8,886 nucleotides of DNA from Acidiferrobacterales bacterium (GCA_015492195.1 WGFP01000188.1:1-8886); one strand, 5' to 3'; counted from the first letter of the stretch, positions 1 to 6,815 are shown. Translations and numbers: made by a program. Notes: generated by a model not told the origin, from the letters alone.

Positions 1-77
1 CAGAAATCCACCAGCACCATGTCGTTGCCGGTTATAATTTGCTCGAAATTTTCCTGCGTTACATCGACGGTAGCCAT
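1..77 (-). CDS. Thioredoxin family protein, N-terminal fragment (cut by window edge)
   Basis: The reverse strand reads ATG at 77 and gives 25 residues beginning MATVDVTQENFEQ and ending MVLVDF, with the next codon starting TG as expected for Trp. This matches the first strand and helix of a thioredoxin fold just before the WCGPC redox site, which would lie beyond the left edge. The start is supported by a purine-rich ribosome site (AAGGAAAG on the minus strand, about 85-92) a few bases upstream. Thioredoxins are cytoplasmic dithiol-disulfide oxidoreductases, but the active site is not visible here. I therefore cannot tell classical TrxA from a thioredoxin-domain co-chaperone. The gene diverges from the phosphate-uptake pair to its right. 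Confidence 0.8.
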   Translation of the reverse strand, partial: MATVDVTQENFEQIITGNDMVLVDF

Positions 78-190
78 ATTCTTTCCTTAAAAAATAACCA
101 TTTTATATCTATTCCTGGGTCAGAGTATCATAATCAGCTCCCGGTGCGTAAGGCGGTTATTGATTGATCGCTTTTTCAAGGATTTCCGAT

Positions 191-218
191 TTGCTTTTGT
201 TGGCCGCGGTTGTATACT
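191..218 (+). promoter_or_regulatory. Probable sigma-70 promoter for the PhoU-like/pit pair
   Basis: A -10 box TATACT (213-218) is preceded at 16 bases by TTGCTT (191-196), which matches three of six -35 consensus bases. Transcription would begin near 225, giving a leader of about 57 bases before the ATG at 282. This placement argues against translation from the upstream in-frame TTG near 210, which would lie before the start of the transcript. The call comes from sequence inspection only; the -10 is good and the -35 weak. Confidence 0.45.
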
Positions 219-250
219 GCGCGCGGAAAAAATGACAGAGACGAAGATAG

Positions 251-268
251 CCGTTGCAGGGGCAACGG
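251..268 (+). promoter_or_regulatory. Perfect 7-bp hairpin just upstream of the PhoU-like ribosome site
   Basis: CCGTTGC (251-257) and GCAACGG (262-268) are exact reverse complements around a 4-base AGGG loop. The 3' arm ends two bases before the AAGGA Shine-Dalgarno sequence (270-274) of the ATG at 282. No T tract follows, so it is not an intrinsic terminator. It would be the main structure in the roughly 57-base leader and could affect ribosome access or message stability; that role is inferred. Confidence 0.5.
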
Positions 269-281
269 AAAGGAAAAATAC

Positions 282-962
282 ATGAGTCCTCCGAGTTACT
301 TGACCAATTTGTTTGGTCGTTCCCCGATTCGCCCGCTCCAGAAACACATGACGAAGGTTCATGCCTGCGTCTCTCAGCTCAGACCCCTGCTTTCCGCTGT
401 TGTAGCGGGCGAGCAGAAGAAAGTTGCAACCATTCAAGAAGACATTACCCGGCTTGAACATGAAGCGGATGATCTGAAAAAAGAACTTCGACATCATCTG
501 CCTACCGGTCTGTTCATGCCCATCGACCGTCGTGACCTGCTGGATGTTCTGTTGATGCAAGACAACATGGCCAACCAGGCCAAGGACATTGCCGGCCTGG
601 TATTGGGGCGGCGCATGACGCTGCCAAAAGAGATGCATCAATTGTTTGTTGAATACGGCGACCGCTGTATCGACGCATCGGCCCAGGCCCTGAAAATTAT
701 CAAGGAACTTGATGAACTGGTAGAGACCGGTTTCCGCGGCATTGAGGTCGAACGCGTGCAGGAGATGATCGGCAAGCTTAATGCCATCGAAAGCGAAACC
801 GACAAAATTCAGGTTAAGTTGCGAGCCATACTTTTCAGTCTGGAAGATAAATTACGACCCACGGATGTGATGTTCACTTACCAGCTTATCGAATGGATCG
901 GCCGGGTCGCGGATTATGCGCAACGTGTCGGCAGCCGGCTTCAGCTTTTGCTTGCCCGGTAG
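282..962 (+). CDS. PhoU-like phosphate transport regulator (DUF47/TIGR00153 family)
   Basis: This 226-residue, almost wholly helical cytoplasmic protein belongs to the PhoU-like DUF47 family, which is often encoded directly upstream of Pit phosphate transporters and thought to modulate them. Two internal repeats carry acidic metal-binding-type motifs: LEHEADDLKKEL at about residues 58-69 and IESETDKIQ at about 169-177. These are the counterparts of the paired E/D-rich motifs that bind metals in PhoU proteins. The C-terminal helix includes QLIEWIGRVADYAQRVGSRL. I chose ATG 282 because AAGGA lies 7 bases upstream and the family signature begins there (residues 10-20, NLFGRSPIRPL). The longer frame from 210 would add 24 unlikely residues and start before the promoter's transcription start. 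The stop lies 6 bases before pit, so the two genes are almost certainly co-transcribed. Confidence 0.9.
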   Translation: MSPPSYLTNLFGRSPIRPLQKHMTKVHACVSQLRPLLSAVVAGEQKKVATIQEDITRLEHEADDLKKELRHHLPTGLFMPIDRRDLLDVLLMQDNMANQAKDIAGLVLGRRMTLPKEMHQLFVEYGDRCIDASAQALKIIKELDELVETGFRGIEVERVQEMIGKLNAIESETDKIQVKLRAILFSLEDKLRPTDVMFTYQLIEWIGRVADYAQRVGSRLQLLLAR

Positions 963-968
963 GCCGCC

Positions 969-2219
969 ATGGATCAAATATCGATTTATATATTGCTGGC
1001 GGCAGTATTCGGCCTGTTCATGGCATGGGGTATCGGCGCCAATGATGTCGCCAACGCCATGGCCACCTCCGTAGGTTCCCGGGCACTGACCGTCTTCAAG
1101 GCCATTTTTATCGCCGCTGTATTCGAGTTCCTGGGCGCCTATCTGGCCGGAGGCCAGGTTACATCAACCATCCGTAAAAATATCGTGGATGCCTCGGTGT
1201 TCAGCGCGACCCCGGAGTTGCTGATATACGGCATGCTGTCGGCATTGCTGGCATCGGGTGTGTGGTTGCTGATTGCCTCGCGTAACGGTTGGCCGGTGTC
1301 GACGACTCACACCATTGTCGGTTCGGTGGTGGGATTTGCCGCCGTGGGCGTCGGTCTTGAAGCTGTTCAATGGGGAGAGGTCGGCAAAATTGTCATGAGT
1401 TGGGTGATATCACCGATGCTTGCGGGTGCGCTGTCCTTCGCCATTTTTACCAGCATACAAAGATTGATTCTTGATACGCGATCACCGTTTAGCAATGCAA
1501 AAAAATACGGCCCAATCTATATATTTGTGGTCAGCTTCGTCATCGCCATGCTGACCATGACCAAAGGACTGAAACATATCGGTTTGGGCATGAGTAGTGG
1601 AGAGAGTGTTATATTGGCATTGATCCTGGCTATTGTTATAACAGGTATTGGTGTCGTGTTAATCGGTCGTATCAAGGTCGACCCTCAGGCTGAGATTGAA
1701 TTCCATTTTGCCAACGTGGAAAAGGTGTTTGCCGTATTGATGATATTTACCGCCTCCGCCATGGCCTTTGCCCATGGTTCAAACGACGTCGCCAATGCCG
1801 TGGGGCCGGTGGCGGCGGTAGTGAGTACGGTAACGAGCGGTGAGGTGGTGCAGAAATCTCCTCTTCCCGTCTGGGTTTTGCTGCTGGGCGGCGGGGGGAT
1901 CGTGATTGGCCTGGCAAGTTTCGGTTATCGAGTGATGCGCACGGTAGGAAAACGAATCACGGAGCTTACCCCCAGTCGCGGCTTTGCCGCTGAGCTGTCG
2001 GCCGCAAGTACGGTCGTTATGGCATCGTTTACGGGTTTACCCATTTCCACCACTCATACGCTGGTCGGGGCGGTTCTGGGTGTCGGGTTCGCGCGCGGGA
2101 TTGCGGCGCTGAACCTGCGCGTGGTCGGCAACATTTTTATGTCGTGGATTATTACCTTGCCTGCGGGAGCCTTTCTCTCCATCATGTTTTATTTCATGTT
2201 TAAGGGAATGTTTGGTTAA
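969..2219 (+). CDS. pit: Inorganic phosphate transporter, Pit (PiT/SLC20) family
   Basis: This 416-residue polytopic inner-membrane protein is likely a low-affinity importer of (metal-)phosphate driven by the proton or sodium gradient. The family's internal duplication is plain. GANDVANA (residues 23-30) and GSNDVANA (270-277) are the paired PiT signatures, each followed by a STTHT motif: PVSTTHT (109-115) and PISTTHT (358-364). Many hydrophobic stretches alternate with short loops, and a more polar central segment (about 165-182) separates the halves. Its length matches short bacterial Pit proteins without the large cytoplasmic loop seen in E. coli PitA. The ATG follows the PhoU-like stop by 6 bases with only a weak ribosome site, which suggests translational coupling. 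The coupled ion cannot be read from sequence. No clear intrinsic terminator follows it. Confidence 0.95.
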   Translation: MDQISIYILLAAVFGLFMAWGIGANDVANAMATSVGSRALTVFKAIFIAAVFEFLGAYLAGGQVTSTIRKNIVDASVFSATPELLIYGMLSALLASGVWLLIASRNGWPVSTTHTIVGSVVGFAAVGVGLEAVQWGEVGKIVMSWVISPMLAGALSFAIFTSIQRLILDTRSPFSNAKKYGPIYIFVVSFVIAMLTMTKGLKHIGLGMSSGESVILALILAIVITGIGVVLIGRIKVDPQAEIEFHFANVEKVFAVLMIFTASAMAFAHGSNDVANAVGPVAAVVSTVTSGEVVQKSPLPVWVLLLGGGGIVIGLASFGYRVMRTVGKRITELTPSRGFAAELSAASTVVMASFTGLPISTTHTLVGAVLGVGFARGIAALNLRVVGNIFMSWIITLPAGAFLSIMFYFMFKGMFG

Positions 2220-2368
2220 GCAGGGGGTATATTGAGGAGTGGTCCGGAGATGAACCGATTACGGAAGGCGTGGTATTTTGGTTACCATGGTTGATTGCCC
2301 CCCGGATACACTGAAACATCTGATATATATACAAAGTCTCGTTTTCATTGGCAGGCTAGCGGAGCGAT
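2220..2368. other. Intergenic region, pit to DUF971 gene
   Basis: This 149-base spacer has no strong hairpin-plus-T-tract terminator for pit. It contains a 14-codon open frame (2250-2294) preceded by GAGGAG, discussed as a finding. Near its end is an A+T-rich stretch with TGATATATA (2321-2329), a possible extended -10. An ACCATGGT palindrome at about 2284-2291 is too short to interpret. Confidence 0.5.
2321..2329 (+). promoter_or_regulatory. Possible extended -10 promoter for the DUF971-ubi cluster
   Basis: TGA followed by TATATA (2324-2329) has the TGn extension and a partly matching -10 hexamer (four of six bases). It lies about 40 bases before the ATG at 2369. I see no acceptable -35 at 16-18 bases. 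The large gap after pit makes some promoter here likely, but read-through from pit is also possible. Confidence 0.25.
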
Positions 2369-2746
2369 ATGAAAAAAAACACGGTAAGGCCGACGGACAT
2401 CAAACTTCATCAAAAGTCACGTCTGCTCGAAGTGACGTTTGATGACGGCAGCCATTTTAGATTTCCTTGTGAGTATCTGCGTGTGTACTCGCCTTCGGCG
2501 GAGGTGCGCGGTCACGGGCCCGGCCAGGAAGTGCTTCAGGTCGGTAAGGAAAATGTGAATATCACTCAAATCGAGCCGGTGGGGTCTTATGCGGTGTGTC
2601 TGTATTTTGACGACGGACATAACACCGGCATCTATTCCTGGGAATGGCTGCACCATCTGGGCGTGGAACAGGACCGGCTCTGGAAACAGTATCTGGAGCG
2701 GCTGGAAAAAGCCGGCCACAAGCGTAAACCCGTGCCTGCTGAGTAA
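2369..2746 (+). CDS. DUF971 (gamma-butyrobetaine hydroxylase N-terminal-like) domain protein
   Basis: This 125-residue single-domain protein is of the DUF971 type, the fold found at the N-terminus of gamma-butyrobetaine hydroxylases, here without any dioxygenase domain. Recognisable parts are FDDGSHFRFPCEYLRVYSPSAE (about 24-45, with Cys34), an acidic/glycine turn after it, and YFDDGHNTGIYSWEWL (about 79-94), the typical ending of the domain. A basic tail follows (KAGHKRK). GGAG at 2361-2364 sits 4 bases before the ATG. The stop is only 8 bases before ubiE, so the two genes are likely co-transcribed. The free-standing protein has no established reaction that I know of. Family membership is clear, but its role, possibly iron- or quinone-related, is unknown. 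Confidence 0.85.
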   Translation: MKKNTVRPTDIKLHQKSRLLEVTFDDGSHFRFPCEYLRVYSPSAEVRGHGPGQEVLQVGKENVNITQIEPVGSYAVCLYFDDGHNTGIYSWEWLHHLGVEQDRLWKQYLERLEKAGHKRKPVPAE

Positions 2747-2754
2747 TCTGAATC

Positions 2755-3519
2755 ATGCCCCAATCCCGCAAGGACCAGAGCGGTTCCGCTCACTTCGGCT
2801 TTCGCGAGGTACCTGAATCCGCGAAACGCGGTTTGGTGGCGGACGTGTTCCATTCCGTGGCGGGCAAGTATGACCTGATGAATGACCTGATGTCATTCGG
2901 CATCCATCGTCTGTGGAAGCAATTTGCTGTGGCGCAAAGCGGTGTTCGTGCGGGGAACCGGGTGCTGGACGTCGCCGGCGGATCCGGGGACATGACGGCA
3001 AGGTTCGCACGTCGGGTCGGGCCGACGGGATGGGTGGTATTGAGCGATATCAATGATTCCATGCTCGAGGTGGGACGCACGCGCCTCGCGGACCGCGGCA
3101 TTGCCGGCAATGTCGAATTTGTGCGCGCGGATGCCGAGGACCTGCCGTTTCCGGAGGACCGGTTCGATTGCGTGTGCATCGCCTTCGGGCTGCGCAACGT
3201 CACGCATATTGATCGTGCGCTTGGATCAATTTATCGTGTACTTAAGCCCGGCGGTCGGGCCCTGGTGCTTGAATTCTCCAAACCGGTATTACCCGGTCTG
3301 AACAAGGCATACGATGTTTATTCATTCAGGGTTCTGCCGCTGCTTGGAAAGGTCGTCGCCGACGATGAAGCAAGCTATCGTTATCTTGCCGAATCCATCC
3401 GTCGACATCCCGACCAGGAAACGCTGAAAGACATGATGACGCAGGCCGGATTCGAACGCGTCCATTATTTTAATCTCAGCGGCGGGATTGTTGCTTTACA
3501 TAAAGGATATAAATTTTGA
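2755..3519 (+). CDS. ubiE: Ubiquinone/menaquinone biosynthesis C-methyltransferase UbiE
   Basis: This class I SAM-dependent methyltransferase of 254 residues (E. coli UbiE is 251) C-methylates 2-polyprenyl-6-methoxy-1,4-benzoquinol in ubiquinone synthesis and, in species that make menaquinone, demethylmenaquinol. The SAM-binding motif I is LDVAGGSGDM (71-80). The two UbiE signatures are YDLMNDLMSFGIHRLWK (39-55) and RVLKPGGRALVLEFSKP (161-177). FGLRNVT (144-150) and the end LHKGYKF are also characteristic. There is no strong ribosome site before the ATG; the DUF971 stop 8 bases upstream suggests coupled translation. Being first of ubiE-ubiJ-ubiB, it anchors the cluster's assignment. Confidence 0.97.
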   Translation: MPQSRKDQSGSAHFGFREVPESAKRGLVADVFHSVAGKYDLMNDLMSFGIHRLWKQFAVAQSGVRAGNRVLDVAGGSGDMTARFARRVGPTGWVVLSDINDSMLEVGRTRLADRGIAGNVEFVRADAEDLPFPEDRFDCVCIAFGLRNVTHIDRALGSIYRVLKPGGRALVLEFSKPVLPGLNKAYDVYSFRVLPLLGKVVADDEASYRYLAESIRRHPDQETLKDMMTQAGFERVHYFNLSGGIVALHKGYKF

Positions 3520-3583
3520 GCGACAAGTAACAGGCAGTTAAGCAAAACCGTCCCCCCATCCATATACTTGTTGCTTGCCGCTC
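3518..3583 (+). promoter_or_regulatory. Long imperfect hairpin in the ubiE-ubiJ spacer
   Basis: Bases 3518-3534 and 3567-3583 can form a 17-bp stem with one A-C mismatch and two G-U wobbles, closing a 32-base loop that includes a C6 run (3552-3557). The 5' arm starts within the ubiE stop codon, and the 3' arm ends directly before GGGA (3584-3587), the only Shine-Dalgarno-like sequence ahead of the ubiJ ATG. No T tract follows, so it does not look like an intrinsic terminator. An RNA structure that protects the ubiE 3' end or tunes ubiJ translation is an inference. Confidence 0.5.
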
Positions 3584-3596
3584 GGGATCTGTAGAT

Positions 3597-4211
3597 ATGG
3601 CTACGTCGTCAGTCGTTATCACCGTGATGGAAGAGCTTATCAACCGCCTGCTGCACCTCGATCCCGATACCCTGCGACGTCTGGGTGACTTGGATGGGAA
3701 AGTGATCTTTCTGTGCCTTACGGGACAGGACGGCGGTGATCCGCTTGAATTTTACGTTTTACCTTCGGAGAGCGGTTTGACGCTGCTTGCCGGATATGAT
3801 GGCATGCCGGACGTGACGATCAGCGGCAATATTCCGGTGTTTGCCGGAATGGTTTTCGGCGATGCCATGCCCGCCGCTTCCGGCGAGATCCGGATCAGCG
3901 GGGATATCGAGCTTGGCCGGCGCTTTCAGAAAATCTTTAAAGAAATGGATGTCGATTGGGAGGAAAAGGTATCCCATGTGACCGGGGACGTGGCGGCGCA
4001 CGGGCTGGGAAACGCCGTGCGTGGTCTGCGCGATTGGGGCAGGCAAGCCGTGCATACCGTCACCCAGGACCTCACGGAATATCTTCAATATGAGAGCCGG
4101 GTGCTCGCAAGGCGTGAACAGGTGGAGGCGTTTCTGAATGCCGTCGATGTATTGCGTGCCGACGCCGACCGCCTGGAGAAGCGCCTTCAGCGTCTGAAAG
4201 GGGCGGTTTGA
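3597..4211 (+). CDS. ubiJ: Ubiquinone biosynthesis accessory factor UbiJ (SCP2 domain)
   Basis: This 204-residue protein (E. coli UbiJ is 201) sits between ubiE and ubiB, its standard position. An SCP2-type lipid-binding domain covers about residues 12-110; VTISGNIPVFAGMVFG and GEIRISGDIELGRRFQKIFKEMDVDWEE are typical of UbiJ. A charged helix at about 165-202 (RREQVEAFLNAVDVLRAD, then LEKRLQRL) fits the coiled coil that pairs with UbiK. UbiJ binds ubiquinone intermediates and organises the soluble Ubi hydroxylase/methylase complex in the cytoplasm. ATG 3597 has GGGA 9 bases upstream. An internal ATG at 3627 begins MEELINRLLHLD, closer to the usual family start, but has no ribosome site. The stop overlaps the ubiB start as TGATG. 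Confidence 0.92.
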   Translation: MATSSVVITVMEELINRLLHLDPDTLRRLGDLDGKVIFLCLTGQDGGDPLEFYVLPSESGLTLLAGYDGMPDVTISGNIPVFAGMVFGDAMPAASGEIRISGDIELGRRFQKIFKEMDVDWEEKVSHVTGDVAAHGLGNAVRGLRDWGRQAVHTVTQDLTEYLQYESRVLARREQVEAFLNAVDVLRADADRLEKRLQRLKGAV

Positions 4212-5869
4212 TGGGGCGGATTTCCCAGATACGCCGGCTTTTGCGCATCGTTCACGTCTTCGTTAAGCACGATCTCGACGAGTTCGTCAGCGCCGTTCGC
4301 CCGTTCCGCCCTTATCGTTTTATGCTGCGCCTTATGCCGTGGCGCTGGGTATCCCGGCCGCTTCCCCCCCGCGGCGCGCGCCTGCGTCTGGCCCTGGAAG
4401 AACTCGGGCCGATCTTTGTGAAATTTGGTCAGATTCTGTCCACGCGCCCGGACCTGCTCCCCGAGGACCTCGCCGAGGAGCTGAGCAAACTGCAGGACCG
4501 GGTGCCGCCGTTTCCCGGTGATCAGGCGGTTGCAATTATTGAAGAGGCCTTCGACGCCAAGCTGGAGACCTATTTCAGTGAATTTGATCGTAAGTCGCTC
4601 GCCTCCGCCTCGGTGGCGCAGGTGCATGTCGCCAAGCTGCATGACGGCGCCGACGTGGTGGTTAAGGTGCTGCGTCCCGGTATAGAGACGGTTATCGAAC
4701 GCGATCTGAGCCTGATATATACCCTTGCGCGACTTGCGATGCGCTATTGGCCCGACGGCCGACGTCTGCGGCCGGTGGAAGTGGTGGATGAGTTCAGTAA
4801 AACGATTCACGGTGAGCTGGACCTGCGGCGGGAAGCGGCGAATGCCAGCCAATTACGCGCCAATTTCGCCGGTTCGGAACTGCTGTACGTCCCCAAGATA
4901 TACTGGGACCTGACCCGCCGCACCGTGATGGTGATGGAGCGCGTGCACGGCATCCCCATCAGCGACGTGGAGGCCTTGAAGCAGGCGGGCGTGGACATGC
5001 GGCAGCTTGCCGACAATGGCGTGGAGATCTTTTTTACCCAGGCGTTTCGCGACGGCTTTTTTCATGCCGACATGCATCCGGGAAACATCTTCGTATCGCC
5101 GGAGGGCCAGTACCGTGCGGTGGATTTCGGCATCATGGGATCGCTCGGCGAGGAGGACAAGCGTTATCTCGCCGAGAATTTTCTGGCCTTTTTCAACCGG
5201 GATTACCGCGCGGTTTCCGAGGCCCATCTTCGCGCCGGCTGGGTGCCGCCGGGAACCCGCGTGGATGAATTCGAGTCCGCGATTCGGGCCGTGTGTGAGC
5301 CGATTTTCGCCAAACCCCTGAAGGACATCTCTTTCGGCAGGTTGCTGCTGCATCTGTTTCAGACGGCGCGGCGTTTCAACATGGAAGTTCAGCCGCAATT
5401 GGTGCTGTTGCAAAAGACTCTGTTCAACATCGAGGGTCTGGGGCGGAGGTTATACCCGGACCTTGATCTGTGGGTAACGGCCAAGCCGTTTCTGGAGAAG
5501 TGGACCCATGAGCACATGGGGCCGCTGGCCCTGTTGCGGACGCTGCGCAAGGAATTGCCGAAATGGTGGCAGTGGCTTCCGGAGCTGCCGGGCATGGTGC
5601 ATGATACGTTGCAAAAGGCCCAAAATAGTGAACTTGCGCTTGAATGGAAGTCTAAGGAGCTTGAGCGCATCCGCAAACAGATCAGGCAGAATTACCGGCG
5701 GCTGTATTTCACCGTCACCGGAAGTGGATTGGTGATTTCGGCAGCGGTGGTTTTGGGGATGGACCGTTTTGCCCCCTCCGGCGATGCCGTTATCCCGTGG
5801 CTGGGGGGGCTGTTGGGTGCATTGGGTTTATTTTTGTTGATTCGCGCCTGGCCGGGCGACGGCCTGTAG
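4211..5869 (+). CDS. ubiB: UbiB, ABC1/ADCK-family atypical kinase for ubiquinone biosynthesis
   Basis: This 552-residue protein (E. coli UbiB is 546) is the bacterial relative of Coq8/ADCK3. In order it carries the family hallmarks: KFGQ (71-74), the Ala-rich loop ASASVAQVH (131-139) in place of a glycine-rich P-loop, Lys152 in VVVKVLRPG, ELD (ExD, 202-204), the catalytic loop HADMHPGN (285-292) and the metal-binding DFG (305-307). Two C-terminal membrane helices (about 498-517 and 527-544) anchor it to the inner membrane. Family members have ATPase activity and promote ubiquinone synthesis, probably by helping extract lipid intermediates. I use ATG 4211, which overlaps the ubiJ stop by one base and has AAAGGGG just upstream; the preceding in-frame TTG (4208) is unlikely. 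A G7 run (5803-5809) and a C7 run (4364-4370) do not disturb the frame. Confidence 0.97.
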   Translation: MGRISQIRRLLRIVHVFVKHDLDEFVSAVRPFRPYRFMLRLMPWRWVSRPLPPRGARLRLALEELGPIFVKFGQILSTRPDLLPEDLAEELSKLQDRVPPFPGDQAVAIIEEAFDAKLETYFSEFDRKSLASASVAQVHVAKLHDGADVVVKVLRPGIETVIERDLSLIYTLARLAMRYWPDGRRLRPVEVVDEFSKTIHGELDLRREAANASQLRANFAGSELLYVPKIYWDLTRRTVMVMERVHGIPISDVEALKQAGVDMRQLADNGVEIFFTQAFRDGFFHADMHPGNIFVSPEGQYRAVDFGIMGSLGEEDKRYLAENFLAFFNRDYRAVSEAHLRAGWVPPGTRVDEFESAIRAVCEPIFAKPLKDISFGRLLLHLFQTARRFNMEVQPQLVLLQKTLFNIEGLGRRLYPDLDLWVTAKPFLEKWTHEHMGPLALLRTLRKELPKWWQWLPELPGMVHDTLQKAQNSELALEWKSKELERIRKQIRQNYRRLYFTVTGSGLVISAAVVLGMDRFAPSGDAVIPWLGGLLGALGLFLLIRAWPGDGL

Positions 5870-5900
5870 CCTGACTGTGACTATCGGACAGGGATAAACT

Positions 5901-5917
5901 TGCTATTGTGCTATAAT
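5901..5917 (+). promoter_or_regulatory. Extended -10 promoter for the beta-barrel protein gene
   Basis: TGCTATAAT (5909-5917) is a perfect extended -10: a TG, one base, then the consensus TATAAT (5912-5917). No good -35 is present at 17 bases, which extended -10 promoters can do without. TGCTAT occurs twice on the same helical face-to-face interval (5901-5906 and 5909-5914). Transcription would begin near 5924, about 30 bases before the GTG at 5955. Confidence 0.6.
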
Positions 5918-5954
5918 TTTGAGTAGCCTAGGTTGGTTTGAACGGATAATAATC

Positions 5955-6815
5955 GTGCACCGAACCGCCATCACAGCCGCGCTGCTTACCCTGATGCTCC
6001 CGTTTGCCCAGGCGGAGGCGGGCAAGTATTCCTGGTTTAACGATCCCCTCTCCGATGATTTTGCCTTCAATAGCGTGGACCTGCCGCGACCCGGTGGCGG
6101 TATGCCGTTGACATTCGGCGTTAATGCCTATGCGACACCGAGCCTTGATTCCCTGGTGAACGAGGGTATGGGTTACCGAAACCTTGGAGAAGGGTCGCGC
6201 GTGGTCAGTAATTTGGTGCGTATCTATGGTGAGATATCGCCCGGTCCCGCTTACCGATATCCGCCCCTGGGCAATGAGACCGCCGTTCGCCTGAATGCCT
6301 TCGGGGCGAAATGGCTGCACCGAGTGGATGCGATCCACAGTTTTGCGGTGTCAGCCGGTTACAACGAAGTCACGTCACCGACCCGCCTTGCACCGGATAC
6401 GTTCGGTACCCGTGCGGCGTTTTCCTGGACCAGCAAGTGGGCGGGCGGATATCGTCCGGGAGTAACCGGCAGCATCTTTGTCGGGGATGAGACCGCAAAA
6501 GATGAAGCCTACCGGTATCTCGGGCGCAGGTACTACGGTTTTGCCATCGGCGGCGAGTTGACCCTGTTCCGGGAACATACCCCCTATCTTTCCTATCGGC
6601 TGCAGCGCAGCCAGTATGAGACGACGGGAGATTCCTTGTATTCCTCGTACCCCAGAGACGACCGTTCACTGATTGCGGCGGGGTGGAGATGGCAGGTACA
6701 GCCAAACTGGAGCCTCCAGGCCGAGGCCAGCTACGGTCTGAATGGCGTCGGTCTGGATCTGCAAAACTATGAGCGCAGCCGACTCTTTTTCGGTACGCGC
6801 TTTGATTTTAAATAA
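5955..6815 (+). CDS. Secreted protein, probable outer-membrane beta-barrel, function unknown
   Basis: I do not recognise this 286-residue protein. With the GTG start, the N-terminus is a short Sec signal peptide: hydrophobic ITAALLTLMLPF with likely cleavage after AQA (about residue 19-20). The rest is rich in Gly, Tyr, Phe, Trp and Arg, with alternating polar/hydrophobic strands such as RLNAFGAKWLHRV, FAIGGELTLF, PYLSYRLQRSQYE, SLIAAGWRWQVQP and WSLQAEASYGLN. It ends RLFFGTRFDFK, close to the aromatic-terminated last strand of outer-membrane barrels but with a final Lys. The tail resembles C-terminal barrel regions of generic outer-membrane proteins (for example DUF560/SLAM-like), which is only a hint. 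An open frame extends back to TTG 5919, but that lies before the predicted transcription start and would bury the signal peptide. GGAT (5944-5947) is a modest ribosome site. It follows ubiB by 85 bases with its own promoter. Confidence 0.65.
   Translation: MHRTAITAALLTLMLPFAQAEAGKYSWFNDPLSDDFAFNSVDLPRPGGGMPLTFGVNAYATPSLDSLVNEGMGYRNLGEGSRVVSNLVRIYGEISPGPAYRYPPLGNETAVRLNAFGAKWLHRVDAIHSFAVSAGYNEVTSPTRLAPDTFGTRAAFSWTSKWAGGYRPGVTGSIFVGDETAKDEAYRYLGRRYYGFAIGGELTLFREHTPYLSYRLQRSQYETTGDSLYSSYPRDDRSLIAAGWRWQVQPNWSLQAEASYGLNGVGLDLQNYERSRLFFGTRFDFK

Larger units (their letters stand above)
78..281. other. Divergent intergenic region, thioredoxin / PhoU-like gene
   Basis: This 204-base region is richer in A+T than its flanks and must carry promoters for both directions. 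The plus-strand promoter and leader hairpin are listed separately. For the minus-strand thioredoxin gene, the best -10 I see is TATGAT (reverse of 127-132), about 50 bases before its ATG. It has no convincing -35, so I do not list it as a promoter. An open frame runs from about 210 into the PhoU-like gene. Its first 24 codons overlap the proposed promoter start and leader and read as low-complexity charged sequence, so I treat them as untranslated. Confidence 0.6.

Noticed and set aside
204..226. CCGCG and CGCGG arms flanking the -10 box, with GTATAC between them, as a possible operator
   Set aside because: The centres of the outer arms and the inner palindrome do not coincide, and such short G+C arms are common by chance.
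231..240. ATGACAG, the reverse of a CTGTCAT Pho-box half-site, upstream of the phosphate genes
   Set aside because: Only one 7-base half-site is present; the expected second direct repeat at 11-base spacing is missing, and it lies downstream of the predicted transcription start.
120..641. Minus-strand open frame of 173 codons antisense to the PhoU-like gene
   Set aside because: It lies mostly opposite a well-supported gene, has no recognisable domain or ribosome site and is explained as a shadow frame.
4187..4852. Minus-strand open frame of 221 codons antisense to the start of ubiB
   Set aside because: It is antisense to a strongly supported gene, and its composition (many His, Arg, Gln) is typical of shadow frames in G+C-rich coding DNA.
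5803..5809. G7 run in ubiB (and C7 at 4364-4370) as a possible phase-variable or frameshift site
   Set aside because: The frame is intact through both runs, the lengths are modest, and there is no alternative frame product with family similarity. UbiB is also not a typical phase-variable gene.
5870..5900. CTGT...ACAG inverted repeat after ubiB as a terminator
   Set aside because: The stem is only 4 bp with no T tract, too weak to support a terminator.
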